Part shown: positions 15,862 through 24,388 of the stretch, piece by piece
Numbering within the stretch: position 1 is the first letter of the stretch
How the letters are laid out: each line of letters opens with the position of its first letter
NCBI GenBank assembly: GCA_022072055.1
Contig: JAJVIK010000004.1
Coordinates: 86,810 to 150,809 of the forward strand
DNA: 64,000 nt
Origin: a bacterium
GTDB lineage: Bacteria; Hinthialibacterota; Hinthialibacteria; OLB16
Direction of reading: 5' to 3'
Made by a program: the position numbers and the translations under genes
The notes under the pieces: generated by a model
What the model saw: only the letters and a program-made list of their open reading frames with translations
Told to the model about the DNA's origin: nothing
Database searches by the model: none

Positions 15862-17589
15862 TCAAAGAGCGACGGCGGGAGTGGGGTTCACCTCCGCAGG
15901 TTCGTGGCTTCGCATCAGCGCCAGGAATTCCGTGTAATTGGTGGATTCGGCGGCCTGTTGGGCCAGGCGTGCATCCTGGAAGCGCCTGCCGATGTCCGCC
16001 AGAATCTCAACCTGGGCGCCGTTATCCTCCCGTGGAGTCAACAACAGGAAGATCAAACGGGCCGGCTGTCCGTCGAAGGAGTCGAAATCCACCCCCGACC
16101 TGGATATTCCAACCGCCAGGATCGGGCGCTCCAGGTCCGCCAAGCGGGCATGAGGAAGCGCCAACCCGTTCTCCAAGCCGGTGGACATCAACTGTTCTCG
16201 CCGCCAAACCGTCTCGATCACTTTTTCGTGATCCAGCGAGGTTCCCTTGACAGCCCGCTCGACCAATTCGCGGATGACCTCGAGCCGGTCAACCTTCTCC
16301 AGCGAAGCCACGAAGTGGGAAGACGAGAGGAAATCCGTGAAACGAAGAGCCTTTCTCCGCTTAAGAACCCGCTGGATCATCGCCCCGCTCCCCAGCGAGG
16401 TCGTCACCGCCATTACGACAAGGGCGACAAACATCGATTCATCAATGGCGCCAAGTTGGAGCGCGTAGAGTCCAACGATGATGGCCATGGCGCCCAACGC
16501 GCTCATCCCGAACCCCACCGCGATGGACTCGCGCCGGCTCAAACCGCACCAGGATGCGGCCAGGCCGCAACCGACAACCTTCCCAAAGACCGCAATAACC
16601 AACGTGAACACAACCAGGCTTGGGGAGAAATTCGAAACGAAATCGACTCTCAAACCGATGCTCGCGAAGAAGAGCGGCGCGAAGATGAACGAAACAAACT
16701 GATCAATCGTGGTCCGTGTCCGCTGACGGAGGTGGCGCGAGTCCCCCACCGCGATTCCAAAAAGAAAGGCGCCAAAGAGCGCGTGGACCCCGATCCATTC
16801 GGTCAAGGCCGCGCTGAGTAGCGCCAGGGTGAAGATGAAACCGAGAACCCCGCCCGGCCAACTGGTATGCGCCTGAAGCCACGGCAGCACTTGGTTCAGC
16901 GTCCACCTTCCCAAGGTGAGTAGCGCCAAGGCGTATGCCAAAGTCAATCCAAGGGTGGGGAGTGGGTTCAGGAGCGTGCTCCCCCCTGATTCGACCATCC
17001 CGATAAGGACGGCGAAAATGTTCCACCCGATCAGATCGTTCAGAATCGCGCCCGCGATGATGATGGTCCCGACATCCGTGCGAAACAGATTGAGGTCCAT
17101 GAGGATTTTGGCGATGACCGGAAGGGCGGTGATCGAAAGCGCGGTGGCGAAGAAAAGCGCGAGAACCATCGGATCAGCGGATGAATTCCCGACAATCTTG
17201 TCGAGGAAAGACCATCCCAAGAGAAAGGCGCAGGCGAAGGGAAAGAGGAATCCCACCAGACCGACCACGATTGCGGCTTTCCCTTGACGAAACGCCAGGG
17301 AAAGGTCCACCTCCATGCCCGCCACGAGCAAGAAAAAGGCAATCGCGGTGGAGGTCATCCCTTCTAGGGCGACTCGGGTCGGACCGGCGGCCGGAAAGAC
17401 CTCCGCGTACCACTCGGGAAAGAAGTGCCCCACAACTGTCGGTCCGAGCAGGACCCCGGCCAGGATTTCTCCAAGGACGGAGGGCTGGTGGAGACGGCGC
17501 GCAAGCTCACCGAGACCCCGCGCCGCGCCCAGAAGGATCCCCATGGACAGAAACAATATGGCTGTGTCGTGGTGAGAAAGGGTCTCCAT
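15862..17589 (-). CDS. CPA2 cation/proton antiporter fused to PTS EIIA (copy 2)
   Basis: 575 residues with the same architecture as the preceding antiporter. About 12 transmembrane helices carry 'RRLHQPSVLGEILAGVLLGP' and 'NDLIGW'. A C-terminal EIIA domain follows, with 'NGLALPHAR' as the phospho-His loop. Differences are concentrated in the membrane half (for example 'EWYAEVFPAAGPT' against the partner's 'EFSATLFPPEGAI'), while the EIIA half is nearly unchanged. This suggests shared control but different ion or affinity. Only 71 bp separate the two genes. Family knowledge covers the exchanger and EIIA domains; coupling them as a sugar-PTS sensor for pH or ion control is inference. Confidence 0.9.
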   Translation of the reverse strand: METLSHHDTAILFLSMGILLGAARGLGELARRLHQPSVLGEILAGVLLGPTVVGHFFPEWYAEVFPAAGPTRVALEGMTSTAIAFFLLVAGMEVDLSLAFRQGKAAIVVGLVGFLFPFACAFLLGWSFLDKIVGNSSADPMVLALFFATALSITALPVIAKILMDLNLFRTDVGTIIIAGAILNDLIGWNIFAVLIGMVESGGSTLLNPLPTLGLTLAYALALLTLGRWTLNQVLPWLQAHTSWPGGVLGFIFTLALLSAALTEWIGVHALFGAFLFGIAVGDSRHLRQRTRTTIDQFVSFIFAPLFFASIGLRVDFVSNFSPSLVVFTLVIAVFGKVVGCGLAASWCGLSRRESIAVGFGMSALGAMAIIVGLYALQLGAIDESMFVALVVMAVTTSLGSGAMIQRVLKRRKALRFTDFLSSSHFVASLEKVDRLEVIRELVERAVKGTSLDHEKVIETVWRREQLMSTGLENGLALPHARLADLERPILAVGISRSGVDFDSFDGQPARLIFLLLTPREDNGAQVEILADIGRRFQDARLAQQAAESTNYTEFLALMRSHEPAEVNPTPAVAL

Positions 17590-17665
17590 CCGATCTCGCT
17601 TGCCTCAGAGATGAAGGAGATTAGGGGAACTTACGTCCCCAGCCAATCCCATGGCGAGACCGGCA

Positions 17666-20581
17666 TCAGCTCCGTCGCTTGGACAAACACAGCGCGTGCA
17701 GCCCAGGGATTGCGGACGCCAGGTCAAAGGACTCCTCCTGATGTCCGATCAAGGCCAGGTCTCCTGCTCCAGCGCGCGAAAGAATTCTTTCCACAAGCTC
17801 CGCCCGGCGCTCCTCGGAAACGGCGGCCAAGGCGGCGAGCGACCTCGAATCGGACAGCGCGGCTTGCTCGGAAAGCAGCAGCGACAAGAGGCGCGCCCGC
17901 GCGCTCGCGCCGCCGGGGTAATCTTGGGGTGGAATCTCGGAGACCGCCCAGGCAATAGCGGGAAGGGTCTCCGCGATGGAGGCGGCGGAAGCAGGCGCGT
18001 CATTCAGAAGGAATCGAGCCGGGACCGGCTGCTCTGCCGTGACCTCAAGGATTTCCACAAGTGAGGCAAGAAGCCTCTTCCGCTCGCGGGCGGCGTGAGC
18101 CTGGAGCGCCCCCTGCCCTTCCCTGGCGGCGATCTCCTCGATCCGATGGAGCAGGGCGTGCAGACAGCAGTTGGCGTAAAGGTCCACACGCTCCTGACCG
18201 TTGCGGTCAAGGGCCACCGCGACCGGGGAGCCAGAGAGGATCATTCCGGAGGACTTGGCATGCTCGATCGCGTCCATCGCCCGGTCAAATGGCCAGCCGC
18301 CCCCAATGCTTCTCCAGGGATTCAGACGTTCCATCGGGAAGAAAGCGTGATAAGCCAAGTCGACCCTCGGGTCGCCCGGCAAGCTCGCGGACCACTTGGA
18401 TCCCCAGCCGGAGAGCGGCTCGCGGCTCGCCCGTCCGCCGCCGGCCCGACGACTGTCATGCAGGGCGAGGGTTAGACGAATAAGGTCGAAGCCCGGATCG
18501 TTCCGCAGCGGGTTCTGCCCATCGGCGCCCGTGTCGCTCCCGCGCAACACCCAATCCAGAGGCAACCCCACCCAGGCGAACGAGCCCTTTCCGATCTTCT
18601 GGAACCAGACCGGACTGACCTGAGTCCCGGTCACATCAAACACACGGCAGGTGTAGGTCCCACTGTAAACAGTCGGGTGGGCCACGCGCGGAATCTCGAC
18701 AGTCAGGAGCTCCTTTTGGAACCAGGACTGAAACGCCTTCTTGCGGAGGGTGTGGGTCTCCACCGGCGGCGCCTTGCCCCAGGCCACCGCCCATTCGCCT
18801 TCCACCTCCAGTTCGCACCCCGAAGTCGCCCCTTCGGGAACACGGTAGGCCACATAGCTCTCGCCTAGAAGTTCCCAAGCCATCGGCTCCCCAATCGAGC
18901 TGAAGGCCATCCGGCCACCACGCTCCCCCGCAACCATCGGCTCGGCTTCGAGAGAGAGCGGATGAAAGCCGGTCTTGCCGAAGCGAACCGAGTGAAGGCG
19001 CATGCCCGGACCATTCTCCCGTCTCGGATGGAGCAAGAGCACACCGCCCCTCTCAGGGAGAGGGACCGAGACCCGCTCAATCCCCTTCGCCTCCCCACTT
19101 GTGAGCGGCGTAAAACCCAGGGCGAAGGTATTGACCTCCGGGGAAAGCCCCTCCTCGTCCAAGGTTTGGCGAGATCCCGGATCGACCGGAATCCCGAACA
19201 ACCGGATGGCGTAATCGGCCGGATCGGTCGCGCCCGCCTCGGTCCACCACCCCTTCCTCCCCCGAAAACCCTCAACTCCATCCACGAGGGTCACCTTGCC
19301 GCCCGCGAAAACATACCCGAGGAGGGCATCGAAGGATTCCCTCGATGGCGGCGATTCCGGATCCGGCGCGGCAAGGATGATTTCCCCCTGCTCGAGGAGG
19401 TCTTTCAGCCCCCCCTCGGAAAAGAGCGGGATCGGAATCGAGCGCTGGCACACACGATTGTGACGGGCCAGCTCCACCCAACGCGCCAGATTCGGGTATT
19501 TCAAGCCGAGGTCAAACCAATGCCGCAGAGCGATGCTTTGATCCCGAAGCGCCAGCGGGAAATCGGCGAGCGTCATCGCCCGTGAAAGGAGTCCGCCATT
19601 GGAGAGAAACAGCAGGCGAGTTTGGATCAGGTTGTCCTCGAGAACTTTCCTTTCCCGGGGCGAAAACGAATCCGGTTCGAGCGGGATGCGAGTGGCGATC
19701 TCCCGAATCCGTTCGGTCACCCACGCGCTCCATTTCGCGGCGAAGGCGGAGAAGTCGATCTTTTCCCCGCGCAGCTCGCTCAGTTCAGCCTTGAGGATTC
19801 CTTCGTTGTCCGAATGGAGGAACCCGAAGCGAATGGATTCGCCCGAGGGAATGGTCACATGCACGCGCCAGGAGGCTCCCTCGTGAACCGCCTCGAGGTC
19901 GCGGCCCTTCCAATTCGCCCCGACCTCTCCAAACCAGAGCGCGGAAACAAACGAATGTGTGGCGTCCAGGGGGTTTCCTTGGGCGTGAAGGAGTATCCGC
20001 TCCTCGCTCTTCCATTCGTGCCCGGGGATTCCCCAATCACGTTTCTCCTTCTTCGCGGGGGTCGCCCAGAGAGTGCGAAGGGGGACCGTTTGAAGATTCA
20101 GTTCAAGACGCGCCTCCGCGCCTCCCGAATTGCGGATCTCAAAGATCATTCCGGGATGGTCCATCCCCGTGGTCCAAGCCAAGGTTCCCTCGAATTGTCC
20201 CGAGGAGACGGCAAAAGCGGCGGAATAAGGACTTCTCCCCTGCGGCGAAAGCGCGCTCGCGGAGAATGGGATGAAGGCGCCGGACGAGTCCACGGTTCCC
20301 AATCGGAGGCCCCCCCCGAGACCCTGAAGGGGACGCACATCCTCGGCGGCCTCGCCGTATGGACGAGGATAGGCGGGAACCCAGGCGGGCGCGGTGTCGA
20401 GGAATGGAACGAAGGCGAAATCGAACCGAAGGTCGGAGCTCGCCCCCGAAACGAGCAAGGAGCCATCCTGGAACGGCCAAGTCCCCGCGGGCGGAAGCGC
20501 CCAGGCGGGGAACACATGCGCCGTTAAGGCAAGAAAGAAAGCAAGACTAGGCTTGCGACTTTGAATTCGGCGGAGAAACAT
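17666..20581 (-). CDS. Large secreted protein of unknown function
   Basis: About 971 residues from ATG 20581. The N terminus 'MFLRRIQSRKPSLAFFLAL' followed by 'TAHVFPAWA' is a signal peptide, cleaved near 'AWA-LPP'. The next 300 residues are strand-rich, like a beta-sandwich. A central part has an alpha/beta pattern ('GEIILAAPDPE', 'ALLGYVFAGGKVTLVDG') resembling a GATase/ThuA-like fold, seen only by its alternation. More sandwich-like strands and an all-helical C-terminal region rich in Ala, Leu and Arg follow. In-frame codons upstream to 20716 are unlikely to be translated, since they precede the signal peptide. No catalytic motif is recognised. Confidence 0.75.
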   Translation of the reverse strand: MFLRRIQSRKPSLAFFLALTAHVFPAWALPPAGTWPFQDGSLLVSGASSDLRFDFAFVPFLDTAPAWVPAYPRPYGEAAEDVRPLQGLGGGLRLGTVDSSGAFIPFSASALSPQGRSPYSAAFAVSSGQFEGTLAWTTGMDHPGMIFEIRNSGGAEARLELNLQTVPLRTLWATPAKKEKRDWGIPGHEWKSEERILLHAQGNPLDATHSFVSALWFGEVGANWKGRDLEAVHEGASWRVHVTIPSGESIRFGFLHSDNEGILKAELSELRGEKIDFSAFAAKWSAWVTERIREIATRIPLEPDSFSPRERKVLEDNLIQTRLLFLSNGGLLSRAMTLADFPLALRDQSIALRHWFDLGLKYPNLARWVELARHNRVCQRSIPIPLFSEGGLKDLLEQGEIILAAPDPESPPSRESFDALLGYVFAGGKVTLVDGVEGFRGRKGWWTEAGATDPADYAIRLFGIPVDPGSRQTLDEEGLSPEVNTFALGFTPLTSGEAKGIERVSVPLPERGGVLLLHPRRENGPGMRLHSVRFGKTGFHPLSLEAEPMVAGERGGRMAFSSIGEPMAWELLGESYVAYRVPEGATSGCELEVEGEWAVAWGKAPPVETHTLRKKAFQSWFQKELLTVEIPRVAHPTVYSGTYTCRVFDVTGTQVSPVWFQKIGKGSFAWVGLPLDWVLRGSDTGADGQNPLRNDPGFDLIRLTLALHDSRRAGGGRASREPLSGWGSKWSASLPGDPRVDLAYHAFFPMERLNPWRSIGGGWPFDRAMDAIEHAKSSGMILSGSPVAVALDRNGQERVDLYANCCLHALLHRIEEIAAREGQGALQAHAARERKRLLASLVEILEVTAEQPVPARFLLNDAPASAASIAETLPAIAWAVSEIPPQDYPGGASARARLLSLLLSEQAALSDSRSLAALAAVSEERRAELVERILSRAGAGDLALIGHQEESFDLASAIPGLHALCLSKRRS

Positions 20582-20783
20582 GGATCCAATCCTTCGGATG
20601 GGAAGAAAATCAGCGCGAATGCGGCCAAAAGGCGGCTCTAGTCCAAACGCATTCTTCGGAAGCACGGTAACGGTTTGGGGGAAGGATTGCAAACCGGATG
20701 GCTTTGGGGGTACCATTTAAGCGAGGAAAGGGGGCATCCCGGAGTCGGGTTCCCTTCCCCGACTTGGCAGTGGGAGAAGAACG

Positions 20784-20981
20784 ATGTTCGGCATCAACCA
20801 CACGGAAATCATGATCATCCTGCTGGTGATGGTCCTTCTGTTCGGGGCCACCCGCATTCCCGAACTCGGGCGTTCGCTCGGACGCGGCATCAAGGAGTTC
20901 AAGATGGGATTGCGCTCGATCGACGAGGATGACGCGCCCGAGGGCGAGAAGAAGAAGCTTAACCAATCCGAGGATGTCTGA
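20784..20981 (+). CDS. tatA: Twin-arginine translocase TatA/TatE-type subunit
   Basis: A 65-residue protein: short polar start 'MFGINHTE', one hydrophobic helix 'IMIILLVMVLLFG', then the hinge and amphipathic helix 'ATRIPELGRSLGRGIKEFK' and a charged tail. This is the standard TatA layout, including FG before the amphipathic helix. TatA forms the size-adjustable pore for folded proteins exported by the Tat system. TatB and TatC are not in the window. A GGGAG precedes the ATG at 20784 by 7 bases. Confidence 0.93.
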   Translation: MFGINHTEIMIILLVMVLLFGATRIPELGRSLGRGIKEFKMGLRSIDEDDAPEGEKKKLNQSEDV

Positions 20982-21006
20982 GGGGGTTTCGGAGGTTTCC
21001 ACCCCC
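20982..21006. terminator. Possible bidirectional terminator between tatA and GMP gene
   Basis: GGGGGT (20982-20987) can pair with ACCCCC (21001-21006) around a 13-base loop, filling the 27-base gap between two convergent genes. There is no T-tract on either strand, so if it terminates transcription it is not a canonical intrinsic terminator. Confidence 0.3.
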
Positions 21007-21008
21007 GC

Positions 21009-22109
21009 TTAAAGGAGCTCCACCCACCCCTTCGCGCGCAACCCTTCAACCACCTCCCGCATACGGTGAATGGCCTCCTCCGAGGCCACGAGGATCCGCT
21101 CCCCATCCCGGACAATGACCAGGCCCTCAACTCCGAGGGTCGCCACAATCCCGTCGGGGGAGTCGGACCCGGTCACAAGGGTGTTTCGCGTGTCGATGGC
21201 GAGGTGGCGGATGGTGGAAAGGTTGCCTTGCTCATCCAGTTCTCCCCCGCGAAGCCGTCGAAGCACCGCCCACGACCCGACATCATCCCAGGGGGCGCGG
21301 CAGGGGACAACCCGCACATCCCGGGCGTTCTCCATGATGCCATAGTCGATTGAAAGGCAAAGTTCGGGTGGCAACCCCAAGTAGAACCTGTCCAACGCTT
21401 CCGGCATGATCGAGCCGGAGTCCGCCGCGCACCGCGCGCTTTCCAGGAGAGCGGGCATCTGCCGCTCGAACTCCGCGAGGATGGAATCCACCCGCCAGAT
21501 GAAATTCCCCATGTTCCAGAGGTGGCGCCCACTTCGCAGGTACTCCGCCGCGAGTTCCAGCGAGGGTTTTTCACGAAAGGCCACCAGCCGCGCCGAATCC
21601 CCATCGAGAATCTCCGCGACATTGCGCTCACACTCCAAGTAGCCGTAGCCGCTCTCGGGTCTGGTGGGAACAATTCCCAGCGTGACCAAACAGTGTTCGG
21701 CGCGCGCGACTCTGATCGCCGCCAGCAAGCTTGAGCGGAAGGCCTCCACATCCCCCAGATAATGGTCGGCGGAAAGAACCGCCATCACCGAGTCCGGTCC
21801 CCAGCGCCGTTCCGAGATCGCGGCGGCAAGCGCCACACAGGGCGCGGTGTTGCAGCTCTTGGGTTCGCCAAAGAGGTTCTCCTCCCTCAGGTCCGGAAGC
21901 TCATTCCGAGCGACCTCAAGGAGGTGACGGTTTGTCAGGGCAAGGATGCGCTCGGGCGCCGCCAGCGGGAGGATTCGATCCCAGGTCTCGCGCGCGAGAG
22001 AGCGCTCTCCAAGCAGGGGCAGGAACTGCTTGGGACGATCCACCCGGCTCCAGGGCCACAGACGGGTGCCCAGGCCGCCCGCCATCAGGACCGCGATCAC
22101 CGCGCTCAT
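21009..22109 (-). CDS. manC: Mannose-1-phosphate guanylyltransferase
   Basis: A 366-residue nucleotidyltransferase. It begins 'AVLMAGGLGTRLWPWSR' with 'PKQFLPLLG', the signature of the mannose-1-phosphate guanylyltransferase group. 'AVLSADHYLGD' is the metal-binding region, 'RPESGYGYLE' the sugar loop, and 'WNMGNFIWR' the late active-site motif. Length fits the short form with no isomerase domain. It makes GDP-mannose from GTP and mannose 1-phosphate for surface glycans. ATG 22109 overlaps the holA stop by 4 bases. Confidence 0.92.
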   Translation of the reverse strand: MSAVIAVLMAGGLGTRLWPWSRVDRPKQFLPLLGERSLARETWDRILPLAAPERILALTNRHLLEVARNELPDLREENLFGEPKSCNTAPCVALAAAISERRWGPDSVMAVLSADHYLGDVEAFRSSLLAAIRVARAEHCLVTLGIVPTRPESGYGYLECERNVAEILDGDSARLVAFREKPSLELAAEYLRSGRHLWNMGNFIWRVDSILAEFERQMPALLESARCAADSGSIMPEALDRFYLGLPPELCLSIDYGIMENARDVRVVPCRAPWDDVGSWAVLRRLRGGELDEQGNLSTIRHLAIDTRNTLVTGSDSPDGIVATLGVEGLVIVRDGERILVASEEAIHRMREVVEGLRAKGWVELL

Positions 22110-23134
22110 CCGCCTTTACCCCGCGAGAACTCCACAAGGAACTTCTCCAGCAGAGTCTGGGGGTCTTCCCAACTCTGCTTGAGAGCGCGATCCAGGTGGA
22201 ACAGGGCCTTCTGTTCACGGCGAAGCCGCGGCAGGGAACGTCCCGCCACCTGGGGTTTGATCTTCCTAATGATAAAGGGAGCCATCCCCTCCGGCGTCCC
22301 ACGGCCTTTCGCCTCGGCGCTCTTCACCTGAAGTCGCTGCTGGTTCCAGGACAGCAGGGCCGGGACAATCCCATAGATGTCGGTCCCGCTCTCCTCCAGG
22401 GTCTTCATCGCCGCGAGCGCCTTGCCCGGATTTCCCTCGCCGAGAGCGTCCCCGGTCTCCCAGATCTTGGCTTGCGGCTCCGCTTGGGTGAGGGCCTGCC
22501 AGGTATCCAAGTCCGCTTCCTTCCCTTCCTCGGTGGCCAAGGCGACTTTTTCCAGATCAGCGGCCAAAACCGAAAGGGGGGCGTCCGAGGCGGTCATGGC
22601 CTCAAGGAGATCGGCCCCCAGCGCAACCTCCGCGCGCTTGGCCAGGGCCTGGATCCACTGTTCGCGGACCTTCCCTTTCGGGGGTGAGGCATCAACTTGA
22701 ACGGAGCATTCGGCAAGGGTCTTTAGAAGCTGCGAAGTCGGCTTGAGGTCCCCGGTTTCGACAAGGACTCGGGTATGCTCTTTGGGGAGATCCCTGAGGA
22801 TCCGAGCCAGCTCCGCGAGCTGGTTCTTGCCCAGCGTGGAAAGGAGTGGGACCTTCTGATTCTTGCGGTTGCTTGCCGGGGGATCGGTGAGGACAAGGAC
22901 TTTCCTCAGGGAGAAGAACGAGCCGCCTCCCGCGGCGGCGCCGAGCGCGGCGATCCCGGGACTCCCGATCAGAAACTCAAGCGTGGCCTCCTCCTCGCCG
23001 GTCGACCACGCCATGACGATCCGCCGCCGGATTGTTTCCCGGATCAGGGCATCCTCGCCCCGGAGGTGGACCACGGGGGGCGGAGTCTCCGTTTTGAGCT
23101 GTTTGAGGAAGCCGAAGGCGTCCTTCATCCCCAA
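22106..23134 (-). CDS. holA: DNA polymerase III subunit delta (HolA)
   Basis: A 342-residue protein with the clamp-loader delta layout: N-terminal 'PPPVVHLRGEDALIRETI', a middle AAA+-like domain without Walker A, 'RKVLVLTDPP', and a C-terminal helical domain with 'QRLQVKSAEAKGRG' and 'RSLPRLRREQKALFHLDRALK'. Delta opens the sliding clamp during replisome loading. Placement directly after an lptE-like gene (10-bp overlap) mirrors the lptE-holA order known in enterobacteria and supports both calls. Met 1 or Met 3 could be the start. Confidence 0.87.
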   Translation of the reverse strand: MGMKDAFGFLKQLKTETPPPVVHLRGEDALIRETIRRRIVMAWSTGEEEATLEFLIGSPGIAALGAAAGGGSFFSLRKVLVLTDPPASNRKNQKVPLLSTLGKNQLAELARILRDLPKEHTRVLVETGDLKPTSQLLKTLAECSVQVDASPPKGKVREQWIQALAKRAEVALGADLLEAMTASDAPLSVLAADLEKVALATEEGKEADLDTWQALTQAEPQAKIWETGDALGEGNPGKALAAMKTLEESGTDIYGIVPALLSWNQQRLQVKSAEAKGRGTPEGMAPFIIRKIKPQVAGRSLPRLRREQKALFHLDRALKQSWEDPQTLLEKFLVEFSRGKGG

Positions 23135-23595
23135 CCCTCGATCAGGCGGCTGATGATCTGTTCGGCGATCCGACGGTGCACGTCATCCTCGCGCCGCCCG
23201 CTGGGGACATTCGACAGGAAGAACACGCCACGATCCGAGAATGTCTGCTCCGGCATCACCCAGAGACCTGTGTTCGGGTCGCGAGCGCCCGCGCGCACGC
23301 TGAGGGAAAGACTCTTGCCCGCGGTGCGGTTATCGTTGTTGAGGGCCACGGGCTGCAGGAGATACTCGGCGATGTCCAATTCGAGGATCAGGTCCGCGTT
23401 ACGCCAATCATCCACCTGCCGCAGGCGGCCATCGCGCTGGAACTCCTCGACCATCGACTCGGTGAGTCGCTCCTCGGCGCCGTATTCGAGCGAGGAGTTT
23501 TTGGCCATGCGGATGAAGACAGTCTCATACTGGGGGGGAAGACTCCGGACCCCCGCCGCGCCGCAACCGGCGAGAATCACGGCCGCCAGGATCAA
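23125..23595 (-). CDS. lptE: LptE-like LPS-assembly lipoprotein
   Basis: 156 residues from a TTG at 23595 that overlaps the upstream stop as TTGA. The lipobox is 'ILAGC' with Cys at about residue 11, an unusually short signal. The mature part has the LptE pattern: 'YETVFIRMAKNSSLEYGAEERLTE' as strand and helix, 'ADLILELDIAEYLLQPVAL' as paired strands, 'LSLSVRAGARD' and a final helix 'RRIAEQIISRLIEG'. LptE plugs the LptD barrel that inserts LPS into the outer membrane. Position before holA supports the call. If translation begins further upstream the signal would be longer, but no ATG or GTG offers this. Confidence 0.68.
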   Translation of the reverse strand: MILAAVILAGCGAAGVRSLPPQYETVFIRMAKNSSLEYGAEERLTESMVEEFQRDGRLRQVDDWRNADLILELDIAEYLLQPVALNNDNRTAGKSLSLSVRAGARDPNTGLWVMPEQTFSDRGVFFLSNVPSGRREDDVHRRIAEQIISRLIEGWG

Positions 23596-23822
23596 AATTT
23601 GCCGATGAAAACAAAGAAGGCGTAGATCCCGGTGAGGATCAGGGTCACCTTGTCCCGAATGGCGAGGAAATTGAAGCGCAAATCCCCTGACCATCGTCCC
23701 AGGAACTCGATGGCAAATCCCACGCAGAACACCCCGGCGTAGATGACGCAAAACGCGATTCCGATCTTGAACAGCTTCCATATCAGGCTCTTGATGACCG
23801 CCGTTCCATACCCAACCGCCAC
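23592..23822 (-). CDS. Small two-helix membrane protein
   Basis: A 76-residue protein with hydrophobic helices at about residues 16-40 ('LFKIGIAFCVIYAGVFCVGF') and 56-75 ('KVTLILTGIYAFFVFIGKF'), joined by a short polar, basic loop. It is predicted to be an inner-membrane hairpin. Its stop overlaps the lptE start by 4 bases, and the next gene upstream is 36 bases away, so it belongs to the same leftward transcript. No family is recognised; membership of the lipoprotein block (24255-29602) suggests an envelope role. Confidence 0.7.
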   Translation of the reverse strand: MAVGYGTAVIKSLIWKLFKIGIAFCVIYAGVFCVGFAIEFLGRWSGDLRFNFLAIRDKVTLILTGIYAFFVFIGKF

Positions 23823-23858
23823 GGATCATCCCCTCCTTTTCGCGCGCGATGGTGAGCT

Positions 23859-24236
23859 TTACGCGGTGTCTTCCTGGTACTCGGACTCGAACACCGCCAC
23901 CGATTTCGAGGCCTGGATAAAGGAGTCGTGCCAGAGATTGCGGATGTTGTCATGGATGATCGGCGATTCCTGCCGGATGTATTCGAGGGACTGACAGGTG
24001 TTCAGCAGGCCCTTGACCTTCTCGTGGATATTCCACTTCCCCTCGGTAACCGTCGCCAGGATCCGGCTGCGTTGAACAACCTGGGCCTTGAGGACCAGGA
24101 ATTTCATTTCCACGTCATCCGGCAGGTTCGGGGCCTTCAGCGAATCCTCCATCATCTCACGGAAAGTCTTCCAACTTTCGATGAACCCCTTGGCCAGCTC
24201 ATGTGGGGGAGGGCCGACATAGTTTTCAAGCGCCAC
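23859..24236 (-). CDS. Small helical protein, paralogue of the 27868-28281 product
   Basis: 125 residues, all helical by pattern and without signal or membrane segment. The order 'E-KFLVLKAQVVQRSR', 'LNTCQSLEYIRQ', 'NIRNLWHDSFIQA' lines up with 'E-QFLQMKSEVARRHQ', 'LRMIVNLEKVSK', 'KIEKFWHMVFLNL' in the other small protein, including the shared WH-x2-F; identity looks near 20%. The two genes bracket the giant coiled-coil lipoprotein gene, suggesting duplicated subunits of one assembly. No known family is recognised. Confidence 0.72.
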   Translation of the reverse strand: MALENYVGPPPHELAKGFIESWKTFREMMEDSLKAPNLPDDVEMKFLVLKAQVVQRSRILATVTEGKWNIHEKVKGLLNTCQSLEYIRQESPIIHDNIRNLWHDSFIQASKSVAVFESEYQEDTA

Positions 24237-24254
24237 GGTCTAGAGCCTCGTCTG

Positions 24255-24359
24255 TCAGTCGCGACGGAATACGCCCAGGCAAAATAGCACATAAAGGGCG
24301 AAAAGAACGATCAGCACGCCATTTGCAATTTCAAGATTCTGAGGGGTGAGAAAATCCAT
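24255..24359 (-). CDS. 34-aa single-pass membrane microprotein
   Basis: From ATG 24359 to TGA 24255 the minus strand encodes 34 residues: a polar start 'MDFLTPQNLEIAN', a hydrophobic helix 'GVLIVLFALYVLFCLGVF' and a basic end 'RRD'. GGAAAG lies upstream of the ATG. It fills the gap between the coiled-coil lipoprotein gene and the small helical paralogue, all on the same strand. The clean helix with a positive cytoplasmic end argues for a real product rather than chance. Confidence 0.6.
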   Translation of the reverse strand: MDFLTPQNLEIANGVLIVLFALYVLFCLGVFRRD

Positions 24360-24388
24360 TGGGTTCGCTTTCCGGGATCAGCGTGGCC

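Noticed and set aside
20687-20716. Promoter for tatA (TTGCAA, 18-base spacer, TACCAT)
   Set aside because: Only 8 of 12 consensus positions; too weak to list.
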